NCBI GenBank assembly: GCA_947167635.1
Contig: CAMVIT010000004.1
Location: 34,189 to 98,188 of the forward strand
Source: F23-D06 sp947167635
GTDB taxonomy: Bacteria; Bacteroidota; Bacteroidia; Bacteroidales; WCHB1-69
Direction: 5' to 3'
DNA: 64,000 nt
The notes beneath the pieces were generated by a model. It made no database searches. It was not told the DNA's origin and saw only the letters and a list, made by a program, of their open reading frames with translations. Below are positions 51,444 through 60,558 of this stretch, one piece after another. The position numbers and the translations under genes are program-made. The number at the start of each line of letters is the position of its first letter. Within the stretch, counting starts at the first letter, position 1.

Positions 51444-51474
51444 AAAGGGCAATCTTAGGGTTGCTCTTTTTTTT
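51444..51474 (+). terminator. intrinsic terminator after the PorE-like gene
   Basis: Stem AAAGGGCAA / TTGCTCTTT (one G-T pair), 8-nt loop, followed by a T run. It ends only 6 bp before the next ATG, so some transcription probably continues or a promoter overlaps it. Confidence 0.8.
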
Positions 51475-51480
51475 GCCAAG

Positions 51481-52623
51481 ATGACACTTTTGAAGAAATC
51501 CATCCTCTGCTGCGCCCTCTTTGCGTTTTTTGCTATCCCGTCTTTGGCGCAAGACACCCTCCATGAAAACAAGCGCGGTTTTGATCTGATCAACAAACTG
51601 CTCCTTGAAGTGCGTGCCGACATGACCTTCAACCAGCCTTTCGTCTTGAATGAGCTGGAAGGTTTGCAATCCACGAACATCGGTGAATGCACATACGGAT
51701 TTGTGGGCCGTTATTTCAACCTGCACATGGGCGGTAATCTCACGAAGGACTTGTCGTATTATTTCCGGCAGCGCATCGTGGCCAACCCGGGCAGCAACTC
51801 CTTCTTCGACAACACGGATTTTCTTTATCTCAACTACCGTTTTCATAAAAACTGGTCGTTGCGAGTGGGAAAGGAAGCCTTGGCTGTCGGCGGCTTTGAG
51901 TACGACGAACCTCCTATCGATGTGCTCTATTGGTCCTACTATTGGGACAATTTTTACTGTTTCCAGCTCTCTGCAGGGGTGTCGTTCCATTCCAACAACG
52001 AGAAAAACACCCTCACGCTGCAAGTGGGCAACTCTCCCTACATCCACTACGGTTCCCCGTTCAGAAACTCCCTGTTGAGTTACAACCTGCTTTGGTCCGG
52101 CGACTTCGGCCATTTCAAGACACTCTATTCCTTCAATATGTTCGAGAGAAAAAGGGGTGTCTTCATGAACTACATCGCCTTGGGCAACAAACTTGATTAC
52201 GACCATTTCAGCGTTTATCTGGACTTGATGCATCATGCCTGCTCCACGCGACAGCTGTTCAAAGACTTTGGCGTGGTTGCACGCGCCGATTTCAAGTTCA
52301 ATCCTCTTGCCAACCTTTTTGTCAAAGCAGGCTATGAACAGAATCTTGATGAAGAGGAGATCGCCAATTTCAACACCACGGGCGAGATCTGGGACTGCTT
52401 GGCGCTTCCTGGCCAACAATATATATATTATGGTATAGGCTTTGAATGGCATCCCAGGAAATACTCCGACATACGTTTGCATGGCTTTGTGACCGACATT
52501 GCCATAGTCAATGATTATGCGCCGGCCTTGCAGGATCCCGATGTCCAAGCCGAGCACAATCTCTATGCCAACATTGGCGTGACGTGGAAAATAGACATTG
52601 CAAAATATTTCAGAAACAAATAG
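51481..52623 (+). CDS. porin-like outer-membrane beta-barrel protein
   Basis: 380 residues with a signal peptide (MTLLKKSILCCALFAFFAIPSLAQ). The mature part is a run of amphipathic strands with frequent aromatic residues at strand ends (YYFRQRIVAN, DFLYLNYRFHKNWSLRVGKEALAVGGFEYD, NLYANIGVTWKIDIAKYF), as in OprO/OprP-like porins of Bacteroidota. Substrate unknown. It directly precedes the membrane protein at 52627 (3-bp gap), so the pair may form an uptake route across both membranes, but that is inference. Confidence 0.78.
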   Translation: MTLLKKSILCCALFAFFAIPSLAQDTLHENKRGFDLINKLLLEVRADMTFNQPFVLNELEGLQSTNIGECTYGFVGRYFNLHMGGNLTKDLSYYFRQRIVANPGSNSFFDNTDFLYLNYRFHKNWSLRVGKEALAVGGFEYDEPPIDVLYWSYYWDNFYCFQLSAGVSFHSNNEKNTLTLQVGNSPYIHYGSPFRNSLLSYNLLWSGDFGHFKTLYSFNMFERKRGVFMNYIALGNKLDYDHFSVYLDLMHHACSTRQLFKDFGVVARADFKFNPLANLFVKAGYEQNLDEEEIANFNTTGEIWDCLALPGQQYIYYGIGFEWHPRKYSDIRLHGFVTDIAIVNDYAPALQDPDVQAEHNLYANIGVTWKIDIAKYFRNK

Positions 52624-52626
52624 GAT

Positions 52627-53859
52627 ATGAAGATAAGACGCAAGAACACCCTCGATTATACCCAGGCCATTGAGCGGGTATTCCAGAAGTTGGAGCAAAA
52701 GCTCAAACTGAAAAATCCATTGAAGTTTACCAGCAAACGTTCCATCGAGGCTGTCCTCTTCCTGATTCTGTTTATAGGCTTTTTCGGCCTGTTGGCCTAC
52801 AAAATGTCGTTGCCGATGATGCTGAACACGTTCATGCAGACGGCCTATCGTTTGCTGTTGGAGACGGTGTTCTACATCATGGCCATTTGTGTGCTGATGG
52901 GTGCCATCAGCAAGTTGATGGCTGAGTTCGGCGTGGTTCGTTTGATGGAGAATATTCTCAAACCTTTCATGCGTCCGCTCTATAACTTGCCCGGGGTGGC
53001 CGCCTTGGGTGCAGTCATGACCTTCTTGAGCGACAATCCCGCCATCATCACGTTGGCCAAGGACAAGAACTTCAGCCGCTATTTCAAGAAGTACCAGCTG
53101 GTGTCGCTGACCAACTTCGGCACGGCGTTCGGCATGGGCTTGGTAGTGTTGGCCTTCATGACGGGTCTCGGATTTGGCAAGGGCGCTTTGGTGGGCATCC
53201 TCGGCGCCATTATCGGCAGTATTGTCTCCACGCGCCTGATGCAGCATTCGGCATTGAAGACCTATCCGGAGCTGGATGTTCCTGTCTCCGAGGAGTCGGG
53301 CGATGAGCAGCAGATTTCCTTTAAGAGCGAAGGCAGCGTTTTCATGCGTTTTCTCAACTCCATTTTGGATGGCGGCAAGGATGGCGTGAACATCGGGTTG
53401 GCCATTATTCCCGGTGTGTTGGTCATTTCCACCATCGTGATGATGATGACCTTCGGTCCGAGTGGTGAGGGTGGTGTCTATACGGGGGCGGCTTACGAAG
53501 GCGTTCCTGTCATCACTTGGGCGGCCGACAAGATGGATTTTGTCTTTCGTTGGCTCTTTGGCTTCACCAGTCCGCAGCTCATCTCGTTCCCGATCACGGC
53601 GTTGGGTGCCGTGGGCGCTGCGCTCGGTCTGGTGCCGCGCTTCGTTGCGGAAGGCATTATTGACAACAATGCCGTGGCTGTCTTCACCGCCATGGGAATG
53701 TGTTGGAGCGGTTACTTGAGCACACACACCGCCATGCTTGATTCCTTGGGGTATCGCAAGCTTATCGGCAAGGCTATTGGCGCGCACACTATCGGCGGGC
53801 TTGTCGCCGGCATCGCGGCCCACTGGCTGTTTGTGCTTCTCGCACTCATTTTTGCATAA
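52627..53859 (+). CDS. nucleoside-recognition (Gate) domain membrane protein, CD0519/CD1768 type
   Basis: 410 residues, about nine to ten membrane segments with two Gate-domain halves (ETVFYIMAICVLMGAISKLMAEFG and GLAIIPGVLVISTIVMMMTFG). The sequence FLSDNPAIITLAKDKNFSRYFKKYQ and the two-half layout resemble the CD0519/CD1768 family of uncharacterised transport-like proteins. The N-terminal 45 residues are basic and cytoplasmic. Substrate unknown. It shares a transcript with the porin-like gene. Confidence 0.78.
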   Translation: MKIRRKNTLDYTQAIERVFQKLEQKLKLKNPLKFTSKRSIEAVLFLILFIGFFGLLAYKMSLPMMLNTFMQTAYRLLLETVFYIMAICVLMGAISKLMAEFGVVRLMENILKPFMRPLYNLPGVAALGAVMTFLSDNPAIITLAKDKNFSRYFKKYQLVSLTNFGTAFGMGLVVLAFMTGLGFGKGALVGILGAIIGSIVSTRLMQHSALKTYPELDVPVSEESGDEQQISFKSEGSVFMRFLNSILDGGKDGVNIGLAIIPGVLVISTIVMMMTFGPSGEGGVYTGAAYEGVPVITWAADKMDFVFRWLFGFTSPQLISFPITALGAVGAALGLVPRFVAEGIIDNNAVAVFTAMGMCWSGYLSTHTAMLDSLGYRKLIGKAIGAHTIGGLVAGIAAHWLFVLLALIFA

Positions 53860-53867
53860 AGCAGGGA

Positions 53868-54599
53868 TTATCTTCTCAACTCGAAGTTGGAGCCGAGATA
53901 TACTTTCTTCACCATCGGGTCGGCGGCCAGCTCCTCGGCTGTGCCCGACTTGAGCACGCGCCCCTCGTAGAGCAGGTAGGCACGGTCGGTGATGGAGAGG
54001 GTCTCGTGGACGTTGTGGTCTGTGATGACAATGCCGATGTTCTTGTCCTTGAGCTTGGCCACGATGTTTTGAATGTCCTCCACGGCGATGGGATCGACGC
54101 CGGCGAAGGGCTCGTCCAACAGAATGAACTTAGGGTCGGAGGCCAGACAGCGGGCTATTTCCACACGGCGCCGCTCGCCGCCGGAGAGGTTGTTGCCCTT
54201 GTTGTGCCGCACCTTCTCGATGTTGAATTCTGCGATGAGACTCTCCAACTTCTCTTTCTGCTCATGTTTGCTCTTTCCGCTGAACTCGAGGATGGCTTTG
54301 ATGTTGTCCTCCACGGTCAACTGGCGGAACACAGAGGCCTCCTGCGGCAAATAGGCCAGCCCTAACTGGGCGCGACGATACATCGGCATCTCCGTGATGT
54401 CGGTGTCGTTTAGAAAGATACGCCCGGCAAAAGGCTTGATCAGACCGACAATCATGTAGAACGATGTTGTCTTGCCGGCACCGTTTGGCCCCAGCAATCC
54501 CACAATTTCGCCTTGCGTGAAATTGATGGAGACATTATCAACCACGGTCCGGTTTTTGTATTTCTTGACCAGACCTTCTGTACGGATCCTATATTCCAT
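53868..54599 (-). CDS. lptB: LPS export ABC transporter ATPase LptB
   Basis: 243 residues. Walker A GPNGAGKTT (about 38-46), Q-loop LPQEASVFRQ, signature LSGGERRRVEIAR and Walker B FILLDEPFAGVD, with the LptB-type switch region VITDHNVHETLSITDRAYLLYEG. LptB drives extraction of LPS from the inner membrane with LptF and LptG (not in this window). Translation is coupled to the SRPBCC gene upstream through an 11-bp overlap. Confidence 0.96.
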   Translation of the reverse strand: MEYRIRTEGLVKKYKNRTVVDNVSINFTQGEIVGLLGPNGAGKTTSFYMIVGLIKPFAGRIFLNDTDITEMPMYRRAQLGLAYLPQEASVFRQLTVEDNIKAILEFSGKSKHEQKEKLESLIAEFNIEKVRHNKGNNLSGGERRRVEIARCLASDPKFILLDEPFAGVDPIAVEDIQNIVAKLKDKNIGIVITDHNVHETLSITDRAYLLYEGRVLKSGTAEELAADPMVKKVYLGSNFELRR

Positions 54600-55005
54600 A
54601 TTCTCCCCTTTCTGCCATCTCTTTGATTTTGGATATGGCTTGGTTGAGGGCTTGTTCCACAGGACCCTTGATCAACGCTTGCATGAAAAAGGGCACATCG
54701 GCTTCGGCCTCCACTTGCACGGTGGAGCCTTCGCCCGCTGGCGCAATGTTCACAACCGCATCGGCGGCGATGCGCTTGTCGGTGTCGATGTGGTAACAAA
54801 CCTTGGAGTAGGGGATCTGTTCGGTCAGGCGGAGTTGGCAGGTTATCATGCCGTTGAGCGTGAAACTGCAGGTGTCGTCAGTGACGCTCCAGTTGGAGAT
54901 TTGTGGCACGGCGGGAACCTGGATGCGTTTGGTGAAATTCACCAGGGTGTCGTACACCTCCTCCTGGGCGTTGCGGAATGTCTCTGTATTGCTTTGGATT
55001 TTCAT
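54589..55005 (-). CDS. SRPBCC (START-like) family protein
   Basis: 138 residues with the polyketide cyclase / START-like pattern: an initial NTETFRNAQEEVYDTLVNF segment, central strands (SVTDDTCSFTLNGMITCQLRL) and a long C-terminal helix (PVEQALNQAISKIKEMAE) that closes the ligand cavity. These proteins bind hydrophobic ligands; no specific role is known for this one. Overlap with lptB suggests a link to lipid or LPS handling, which is inference. A near-match -7 box (TATTTTCG) lies at 55025-55032. Confidence 0.8.
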   Translation of the reverse strand: MKIQSNTETFRNAQEEVYDTLVNFTKRIQVPAVPQISNWSVTDDTCSFTLNGMITCQLRLTEQIPYSKVCYHIDTDKRIAADAVVNIAPAGEGSTVQVEAEADVPFFMQALIKGPVEQALNQAISKIKEMAERGEYGI

Positions 55006-55074
55006 ACGGATTGCATTGAGGCGGCGAAAATATAAAAAAAATGTGTGGCTTGGATATTGTCTGAAAAAAATTAT

Positions 55075-55082
55075 TACTTTTG
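55075..55082 (+). promoter_or_regulatory. -7 box (TACTTTTG) for mscL
   Basis: Exact TAnnTTTG match, 40 bp before the mscL ATG. Confidence 0.65.
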
Positions 55083-55122
55083 CGCATTGATAAATTTAAA
55101 GTATTAATTAAAACTCTTTATT

Positions 55123-55575
55123 ATGGGATTATTGAAAGAATTTAAAGAATTTGCGTTGAAAGGCAATGTCATTGACATGGCTGTCGGTGTGATCATCGGC
55201 GGTGCCTTTGGAAAAATCGTCACCTCTCTTGTGAACGACATCCTGATGCCTCCCATCGGTTGGGTCCTCGGTGGTACCGATTTCACCAAATTAAGCCTCA
55301 AATTCCCCGCCCGTAAGGTGATGGAAACAGTGACGGGTCCGGACGGACTCCCTCAGGTTGTCGAGAAAACGCTGGATCCCGTGACTTGGAACTATGGTAA
55401 CTTTATCCAAGTAACCATTGACTTCCTCATCGTGGCAGTGTGTATTTTCTTGGTGATCAAGGGTATCAACAAGCTCTCCTCGCTTCGTAAGAAAGAAGAG
55501 GAAGCCGCTCCCGCTCCCGAGCCTTCCACCGAAGAGAAACTGCTTACCGAAATTCGCGACCTGCTGAAGAAATAG
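55123..55575 (+). CDS. mscL: large-conductance mechanosensitive channel MscL
   Basis: 150 residues. N-terminal amphipathic helix and first membrane helix read LKEFKEFALKGNVIDMAVG then IIGGAFGKIVTSLVNDI, the standard gate region. The second membrane helix is FIQVTIDFLIVAVCIFLVI and the C-terminal part is a charged helical bundle. It releases solutes under hypo-osmotic shock. The periplasmic loop is slightly long, with a Pro/Asp/Gly-rich segment. Monocistronic. Confidence 0.96.
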   Translation: MGLLKEFKEFALKGNVIDMAVGVIIGGAFGKIVTSLVNDILMPPIGWVLGGTDFTKLSLKFPARKVMETVTGPDGLPQVVEKTLDPVTWNYGNFIQVTIDFLIVAVCIFLVIKGINKLSSLRKKEEEAAPAPEPSTEEKLLTEIRDLLKK

Positions 55576-55618
55576 CAGCGCCGGAACCGAAAAAAACTCC
55601 CTCATGGAGTCGAGAAAA

Positions 55619-55649
55619 GAATAGGGGCTAAAACTTTTAGCCCCTATTC
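55619..55649. terminator. perfect 15-bp palindrome after mscL
   Basis: GAATAGGGGCTAAAA, one C, then its exact complement. It lies 43 bp after the mscL stop and 45 bp before xseA. A terminator hairpin is the simplest reading, although the T run after it is weak. Its near-perfect symmetry would also suit a protein-binding site. Confidence 0.55.
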
Positions 55650-55694
55650 TTCAATGTCCATTTTTCAGCATAATGATCCCATAGGAAATTTGCC

Positions 55695-57089
55695 ATGCCC
55701 GACAACGCCCGAGAGACTTTCAACGACCATCCCATCTACTCGCTCTCCGAGATCGCGATGAGCATTCATCGTGTTGTGGAGAGAACGTATCCGCAGCCCT
55801 ATTACATCAAGGCCGAAATCCTCAAACTCAATTTCTATCCCTACAGCGGGCACTGTTATCCGGAGCTGGTGGAAAAGGAAGGTAACGCCATCAAAACGGA
55901 GATGCGGGCCATCATCTGGTCCTCCAACTACCAGAGGATAAACCAACGGTTTGAACAGATCACGGGTGAGAAGTTGAAGGAGGACATCAGGATCCTCTGT
56001 CTGGCTTCCGTTGAATTCAGCCCCAAACACGGGTTGGCCTTGCATATCCAGGATATTGAGCCTTCTTATACATTGGGCGAGATGGTTCGCAACAAGATGG
56101 CGGTCATCGAACGGCTTAAAAAGGAGAATGTCTTTGCTCAGAACAAGTCTCTTGCCATGCCATTGGTGCCCAAGCGGATAGCGGTCATCTCCGTGGAGAC
56201 CAGCAAGGGGTACAGCGACTTCATGACCACGTTGGAGAGCAACCGCTACGGCTACCGCTTTGAGACGGAGCTGTTTCCGTCCATCTTGCAAGGCGACAAG
56301 GCTATCACAGGGATGACTGCGCGACTGTCTGAAATCGAGATGCGGAGCAAGGAGTTCGATTGTGTGGCTATTGTGCGCGGTGGCGGCGGCGATGTCGGCC
56401 TCAGCTGCTACGATGATTACCAACTGGCCCATCGTGTGGCCACGTTCCCGCTGCCGGTCCTTACCGGCATCGGCCACTCTACCAACCAGACGGTGACCGA
56501 CATGGTGGCATACAGCTTCAACATCACCCCCACAGACGTGGCTTTTTCGCTCATTGAGCGCTTCCATGATTTCGACACAAAGGTGCAGCTGCTCTTTGAG
56601 TCCATAGCCCGCCGGACAACGGAGGTGATTGCGCAGGAAAAGCGGCGTCTTCTGGAAATGGATGCCGCGCGCCGAATTGCAGCCCCGCGCATCGTGGCAG
56701 AGCACAAGCGGCAGTTGCGCGACTTTGCCCAACAGGTGACCCTCAAGTCCAGGGAGATGCTACTCACACAGGGCAATGCGCTGTCCAAGCTGTGGGAGGA
56801 GCTGGTGCGCCTCGATGCCGAACGCATGGAACAGGAATGTGACCAGCTTGACAGGGCGGCGCAGAAACTTGCGACGCTGGGCAGCCAGCTGCTGCAAAAT
56901 CGCAAGGAACGGGTTGCCACGTTGGAGGACAAAGTGCGGTTGCTGCATCCCGACAACATCCTTAAACGGGGGTTCAGCATCACTCGCTTGCAGGGGCGCG
57001 CCGTCACGGGCGCGGAGGCCTTGCGCGCGGGCGACCGCATCGTGACCCAGCTTTATGAGGGCGAGGTGACGAGTGTTGTGGAATCATAG
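55695..57089 (+). CDS. xseA: exodeoxyribonuclease VII large subunit
   Basis: 464 residues. N-terminal OB-fold (about 20-120, YYIKAEILKLNFYPYSGHCYPELVEKEG), catalytic domain with RIAVISVETSKGYSDFM, DCVAIVRGGGGDVGLSCYDDYQLA and LTGIGHSTNQTVTDMVAY, the core motifs of XseA, then a long coiled coil (about 300-410) and a C-terminal beta segment (LKRGFSITR). The segment reading HPDNILKRGFSI is the family hallmark. Its partner xseB is at 3440-3643. Confidence 0.96.
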   Translation: MPDNARETFNDHPIYSLSEIAMSIHRVVERTYPQPYYIKAEILKLNFYPYSGHCYPELVEKEGNAIKTEMRAIIWSSNYQRINQRFEQITGEKLKEDIRILCLASVEFSPKHGLALHIQDIEPSYTLGEMVRNKMAVIERLKKENVFAQNKSLAMPLVPKRIAVISVETSKGYSDFMTTLESNRYGYRFETELFPSILQGDKAITGMTARLSEIEMRSKEFDCVAIVRGGGGDVGLSCYDDYQLAHRVATFPLPVLTGIGHSTNQTVTDMVAYSFNITPTDVAFSLIERFHDFDTKVQLLFESIARRTTEVIAQEKRRLLEMDAARRIAAPRIVAEHKRQLRDFAQQVTLKSREMLLTQGNALSKLWEELVRLDAERMEQECDQLDRAAQKLATLGSQLLQNRKERVATLEDKVRLLHPDNILKRGFSITRLQGRAVTGAEALRAGDRIVTQLYEGEVTSVVES

Positions 57090-57127
57090 AATGTTATTTT
57101 GATAAGTATAGCAAACAATTTAAAACA

Positions 57128-57985
57128 ATGATTATGAAAAAGATACATTTTCTTTTTGTGGCAGCCTTGCTTGTGCTGGCTTGTTGTCAGTCGGACAAGA
57201 AAGAGCACAAGACGACCCCGGAGCTTCAAGAGGCGAAGGACACTACCATCGTGGAAGGCGTCTATCACTATCAGTTTGACGGTTTTGAGTTATGGACGCT
57301 GCAAGACATGGTGCGCGGCATGTCGATGGACCTGTTTCCGGATGCCAAGCCCGCTGATATCAAGAAACTGGTGCCTACGGGCGAGGCCGAGTCCGCTATC
57401 AATGGTTTTTTGGTGAAAAAGGGTGATGACTATATCCTCTTCGATGCCGGCTTGGGAATTGATCAGGGCGGTGCCCTGATGGAAAAATTGTCCATGCTTG
57501 ACATCAAGCCCGAGGAGATTCACACGGTCATGTTGACGCATTTTCACGGTGACCACATTGGCGGGATGTTGACGGGTGGCAAGGCGACATTCCCGAATGC
57601 GGAGGTCTATTTTTCGATGGAAGAGCAGAATGCGTGGAAGCGCGACGGGCGTGTGCAACGCATGCTGGATGCTTACGAAGGACATACGCATCCATTCAAA
57701 TGCGGCCCCGATGTGGTTGAGGGTGTGGATGCCATTTTGGCGCCGGGCCATACACCCGGCCACACGTTGTACCAAATTGGCAATCTGCTGATTATCGGGG
57801 ATCTGATTCATGCTTTGGCTTTGCAACAGTCGCATCCCGAGTATTGTCCCACCTACGACCAAGAGCCCCGATTGGCGGCCAAAACGCGCAAGGAGGTCTA
57901 TGATTACATCCAGGACCATAAATTGGTGGTGGCCGGCATGCATTTGCCTCATTCCGGGGTGATTGAGGAGTTCCACGCCGAGTAG
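57128..57985 (+). CDS. metallo-beta-lactamase-fold hydrolase, lipoprotein
   Basis: 285 residues; the Met at residue 3 (57134, MKKIHFLFVAALLVLACC) is an equally likely start. The signal peptide ends in a lipobox (LVLACC). The metal-binding signature is THFHGDHIGGM (HxHxDH), with further ligands in APGHTPGHTLYQ, IIGDLIHAL and the final HLPHSG. The overall layout is that of quorum-quenching lactonase-like or methyl-parathion-hydrolase-like members of the superfamily. The substrate cannot be predicted. Confidence 0.88.
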   Translation: MIMKKIHFLFVAALLVLACCQSDKKEHKTTPELQEAKDTTIVEGVYHYQFDGFELWTLQDMVRGMSMDLFPDAKPADIKKLVPTGEAESAINGFLVKKGDDYILFDAGLGIDQGGALMEKLSMLDIKPEEIHTVMLTHFHGDHIGGMLTGGKATFPNAEVYFSMEEQNAWKRDGRVQRMLDAYEGHTHPFKCGPDVVEGVDAILAPGHTPGHTLYQIGNLLIIGDLIHALALQQSHPEYCPTYDQEPRLAAKTRKEVYDYIQDHKLVVAGMHLPHSGVIEEFHAE

Positions 57986-57994
57986 GGTCAAAAC

Positions 57995-59185
57995 TTAATA
58001 TAGGAAATTGTTATAGGGGTAGATCTGGATGTGCAGTTTCTTGATCTCCTCGTAAAGCATCTCCTTCATTTCGTTGACATTCTCTTTTGTTTTGGCGGAG
58101 ATGAAGAAGGTCTTGTGGGCGCTTTTGGCCATCCAGGTGGCTTTGAGCTCCTCCAAGGTGATGTTCTCTTTTGTTTTGGGTGTCAGGTCGTCCTCAGCCT
58201 TTTCCACCCAGGTGTATTGGTCGATCTTGTTGAAGATGATGATCATGGGCTTGTCACCGGCCTCGATTTCGGAGAGGGTTTGGTTGACGACGGCAATTTG
58301 TTCTTCGAAGTCGGGGTGGCTGATGTCCACCACATGGAGCAGCAGGTCGGTTTCGCGGATCTCGTCAAGGGTGGATTTGAAGGATTCCACGAGGCTGTGC
58401 GGCAGTTTGCGGATGAAGCCGACTGTGTCGGAGAGCAGGAAGGGGAGGTTGCCGAAGACCACTTTGCGTACCGTGGTGTCGAGGGTGGCGAAGAGCTTGT
58501 TCTCGGCGAGCACTTCCGAATTGGAGAGCATGTTCATGATGGTCGATTTGCCGACGTTGGTATAGCCTACCAAGGCGACGCGCACATATTGGTCGCGGTG
58601 GCTGCGCTGGGTTCTTTTTTGGCGGTCAATCTCCTTGAGACGGTTTTCCAGCAGGGAGATGCGTTGGCGGATGATGCGGCGGTCGGTCTCGATTTCCTTC
58701 TCGCCCGGTCCGCGCATGCCGATGCCGCCGCGCTGTTTTTCGAGGTGCGTCCAGAGTCCTGTCAACCGGGGCAGCAGGTATTTGTATTGCGCCAACTCCA
58801 CCTGCACTTTGGCGTGGGCGGTCTGTGCGCGCTTGGCGAAAATGTCGAGGATGAGGTGCGTGCGGTCCATGACCTTGCAGTGTACGATCTGCTCGATGTT
58901 GCGCTGTTGGCTGGGTGTTAGCTCATCGTCAACCACAAGGAGGTCGATGCCGTTCTCATGGATATAGTCGGCGACATCCTTGATTTTGCCGGAGCCGAGA
59001 TAGGTGCGCGGGTCGGGGTAGGGAAGGTTTTGGGTGAACTGCTTCACGGCCACACCACCGGCTGTGTCAACCAGAAAGGCTAACTCGTCAAGATACTCGC
59101 GCGTCTTTTCCTCTGACACGGAGGGAGTGGATACGGCCATCAATGCCGCCCGCTCGGGAATGGTTTCTATGTTTTTTTTCATCAT
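57995..59185 (-). CDS. hflX: ribosome-associated GTPase HflX
   Basis: 396 residues. The N-terminal HflX domain includes YLGSGKIKDVADYI and LLVVDDELTPSQQRNIE, and a coiled coil with RGGIGMRGPGEKEIETDRR precedes the G domain. G1 is GYTNVGKST, G3 DTVGFI and G4 NKID. HflX rescues or splits stalled ribosomes in other bacteria. Last gene of the minus-strand set from 62693; the gap to the MATE gene is 23 bp. Confidence 0.96.
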   Translation of the reverse strand: MMKKNIETIPERAALMAVSTPSVSEEKTREYLDELAFLVDTAGGVAVKQFTQNLPYPDPRTYLGSGKIKDVADYIHENGIDLLVVDDELTPSQQRNIEQIVHCKVMDRTHLILDIFAKRAQTAHAKVQVELAQYKYLLPRLTGLWTHLEKQRGGIGMRGPGEKEIETDRRIIRQRISLLENRLKEIDRQKRTQRSHRDQYVRVALVGYTNVGKSTIMNMLSNSEVLAENKLFATLDTTVRKVVFGNLPFLLSDTVGFIRKLPHSLVESFKSTLDEIRETDLLLHVVDISHPDFEEQIAVVNQTLSEIEAGDKPMIIIFNKIDQYTWVEKAEDDLTPKTKENITLEELKATWMAKSAHKTFFISAKTKENVNEMKEMLYEEIKKLHIQIYPYNNFLY

Positions 59186-59208
59186 TTTTCAAAAAGTAGA
59201 TGCTGATG

Positions 59209-60558
59209 TCAGTTTCCTGATGTGTTGCTTTTCGATTTCCAAGGATATAGTTTCAGGAATAATATCGAGCCAACGAGCATAATGGAGGTGTAAATCCAGT
59301 CGGCGGTCCAAACCCATTGGATGTCGAAGTGGAACACTTCCGTGGCAAGGTATATGTATATGGTATAAAAAACAAGCGCGCCGGTTTCAAGATACAGGGC
59401 GACGAGTGTTTTGCCTGTGCCGGAGATGAACTCGAAATAGACCATGGTCACCGACATGAGGACGGAGGTGATATAGACCACATAGAGCGTGGGCACGGAG
59501 CGTGCCGCCATGGCCAAGTCTTCCGTGTAGAGGGCGGCAACCTGTTTGGGGAAAACAACCAGCAACAGCAGGATGGGCAGCAGGGTGAGCAACGAGAGCT
59601 TGAGAATGCGGCGCAGGGTGTGGGGCACCTCATCTTGCAGTCCGGCCCCGATGAGGCGGCTGGTGATGGTGTTGGCGCAGGCACCGTAGGCAAAGGCGGT
59701 CAACGTGCCGAGCAGGAACACACTCCGCACGATGCCGGAAATAGCCATCGGCTCCTCGCCGAGGTGCTCTATCAGGGCGAAAAAGAGGAACCAGGTGCCA
59801 AAGGAAAAAAGTCGTTGGAACATCGTGGGCACAGAGATGCGCAACACCCGCCCGAGTAAAGGCCATTCAAGGGACTGGAAGGTGAAGATGCCGTATGTCT
59901 TGTATGGCAATTTGAGGAGGGTGTAGAGGAAGAAAAATATGCATGCGGTGGCTTCGGCGAGCACGGACGATAGACCGGCACCGGCCACACCCATCTGTGG
60001 CATCCCAAAGTGCCCGAAAATCAGGCTGTAGTCGAAGAAAATGTTGACGACTGCCATCGCCAATGTCGTGTAAGTGATAATCGTCGTGTTGGAAAGGCCC
60101 ACATAGAGTGCACGAAACAGGAAGTTCATGCTGACAAAGAGGATGCCCCATTGTCGGAAATCGATGAAGCGCAGAGCCGCCTCGTGGATGTGCGGGGAGT
60201 GGATGATGCCTCCGAGCAGGGCCGGCGTGCAGAAGTGGATGATGACAAGCATCACCGCGCCCAAGAGCAGATTGAAGAGGAATCCGTGTTCAAAGATGGA
60301 ACCGATTTGCTTGAGGTTGCCTTCGCCGAGACGACGGGCCACCATGATCTGCACCCCTATGGAAAATCCTTGCAGAATCGTGGTGAAGATCAGGTAGTAG
60401 AGTCCTGCCATCATGGCCGCCCCCAACTCCGCCTTGCCCACATGGCCTAAAAAGACAGTGTTCACAAACACTATTATGGTCTGGGCCAGGTTGCCGAATA
60501 TGATGGGGTATGTGATCTGCCAGATCTCCTTGTTGGTGACGGAAATTTGCTGTGGCAT
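59209..60558 (-). CDS. MATE family efflux transporter
   Basis: 449 residues, 12 predicted membrane segments in two halves. The N-terminal half begins TNKEIWQITYPIIFGNLAQTIIVFVNTVFLGHVGKAELGA, the family signature, with the second-half counterpart at ISVPTMFQRLFSF. MATE proteins export cationic drugs or metabolites using proton or sodium gradients. Its start codon overlaps the DUF4270 stop by 1 bp. Confidence 0.92.
   Translation of the reverse strand: MPQQISVTNKEIWQITYPIIFGNLAQTIIVFVNTVFLGHVGKAELGAAMMAGLYYLIFTTILQGFSIGVQIMVARRLGEGNLKQIGSIFEHGFLFNLLLGAVMLVIIHFCTPALLGGIIHSPHIHEAALRFIDFRQWGILFVSMNFLFRALYVGLSNTTIITYTTLAMAVVNIFFDYSLIFGHFGMPQMGVAGAGLSSVLAEATACIFFFLYTLLKLPYKTYGIFTFQSLEWPLLGRVLRISVPTMFQRLFSFGTWFLFFALIEHLGEEPMAISGIVRSVFLLGTLTAFAYGACANTITSRLIGAGLQDEVPHTLRRILKLSLLTLLPILLLLVVFPKQVAALYTEDLAMAARSVPTLYVVYITSVLMSVTMVYFEFISGTGKTLVALYLETGALVFYTIYIYLATEVFHFDIQWVWTADWIYTSIMLVGSILFLKLYPWKSKSNTSGN

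Noticed and set aside
51442..53823. 793-codon minus-strand frame opposite the porin-like and membrane-protein genes
   Set aside because: It crosses two clear genes and a terminator on the other strand; composition is that of a shadow frame.
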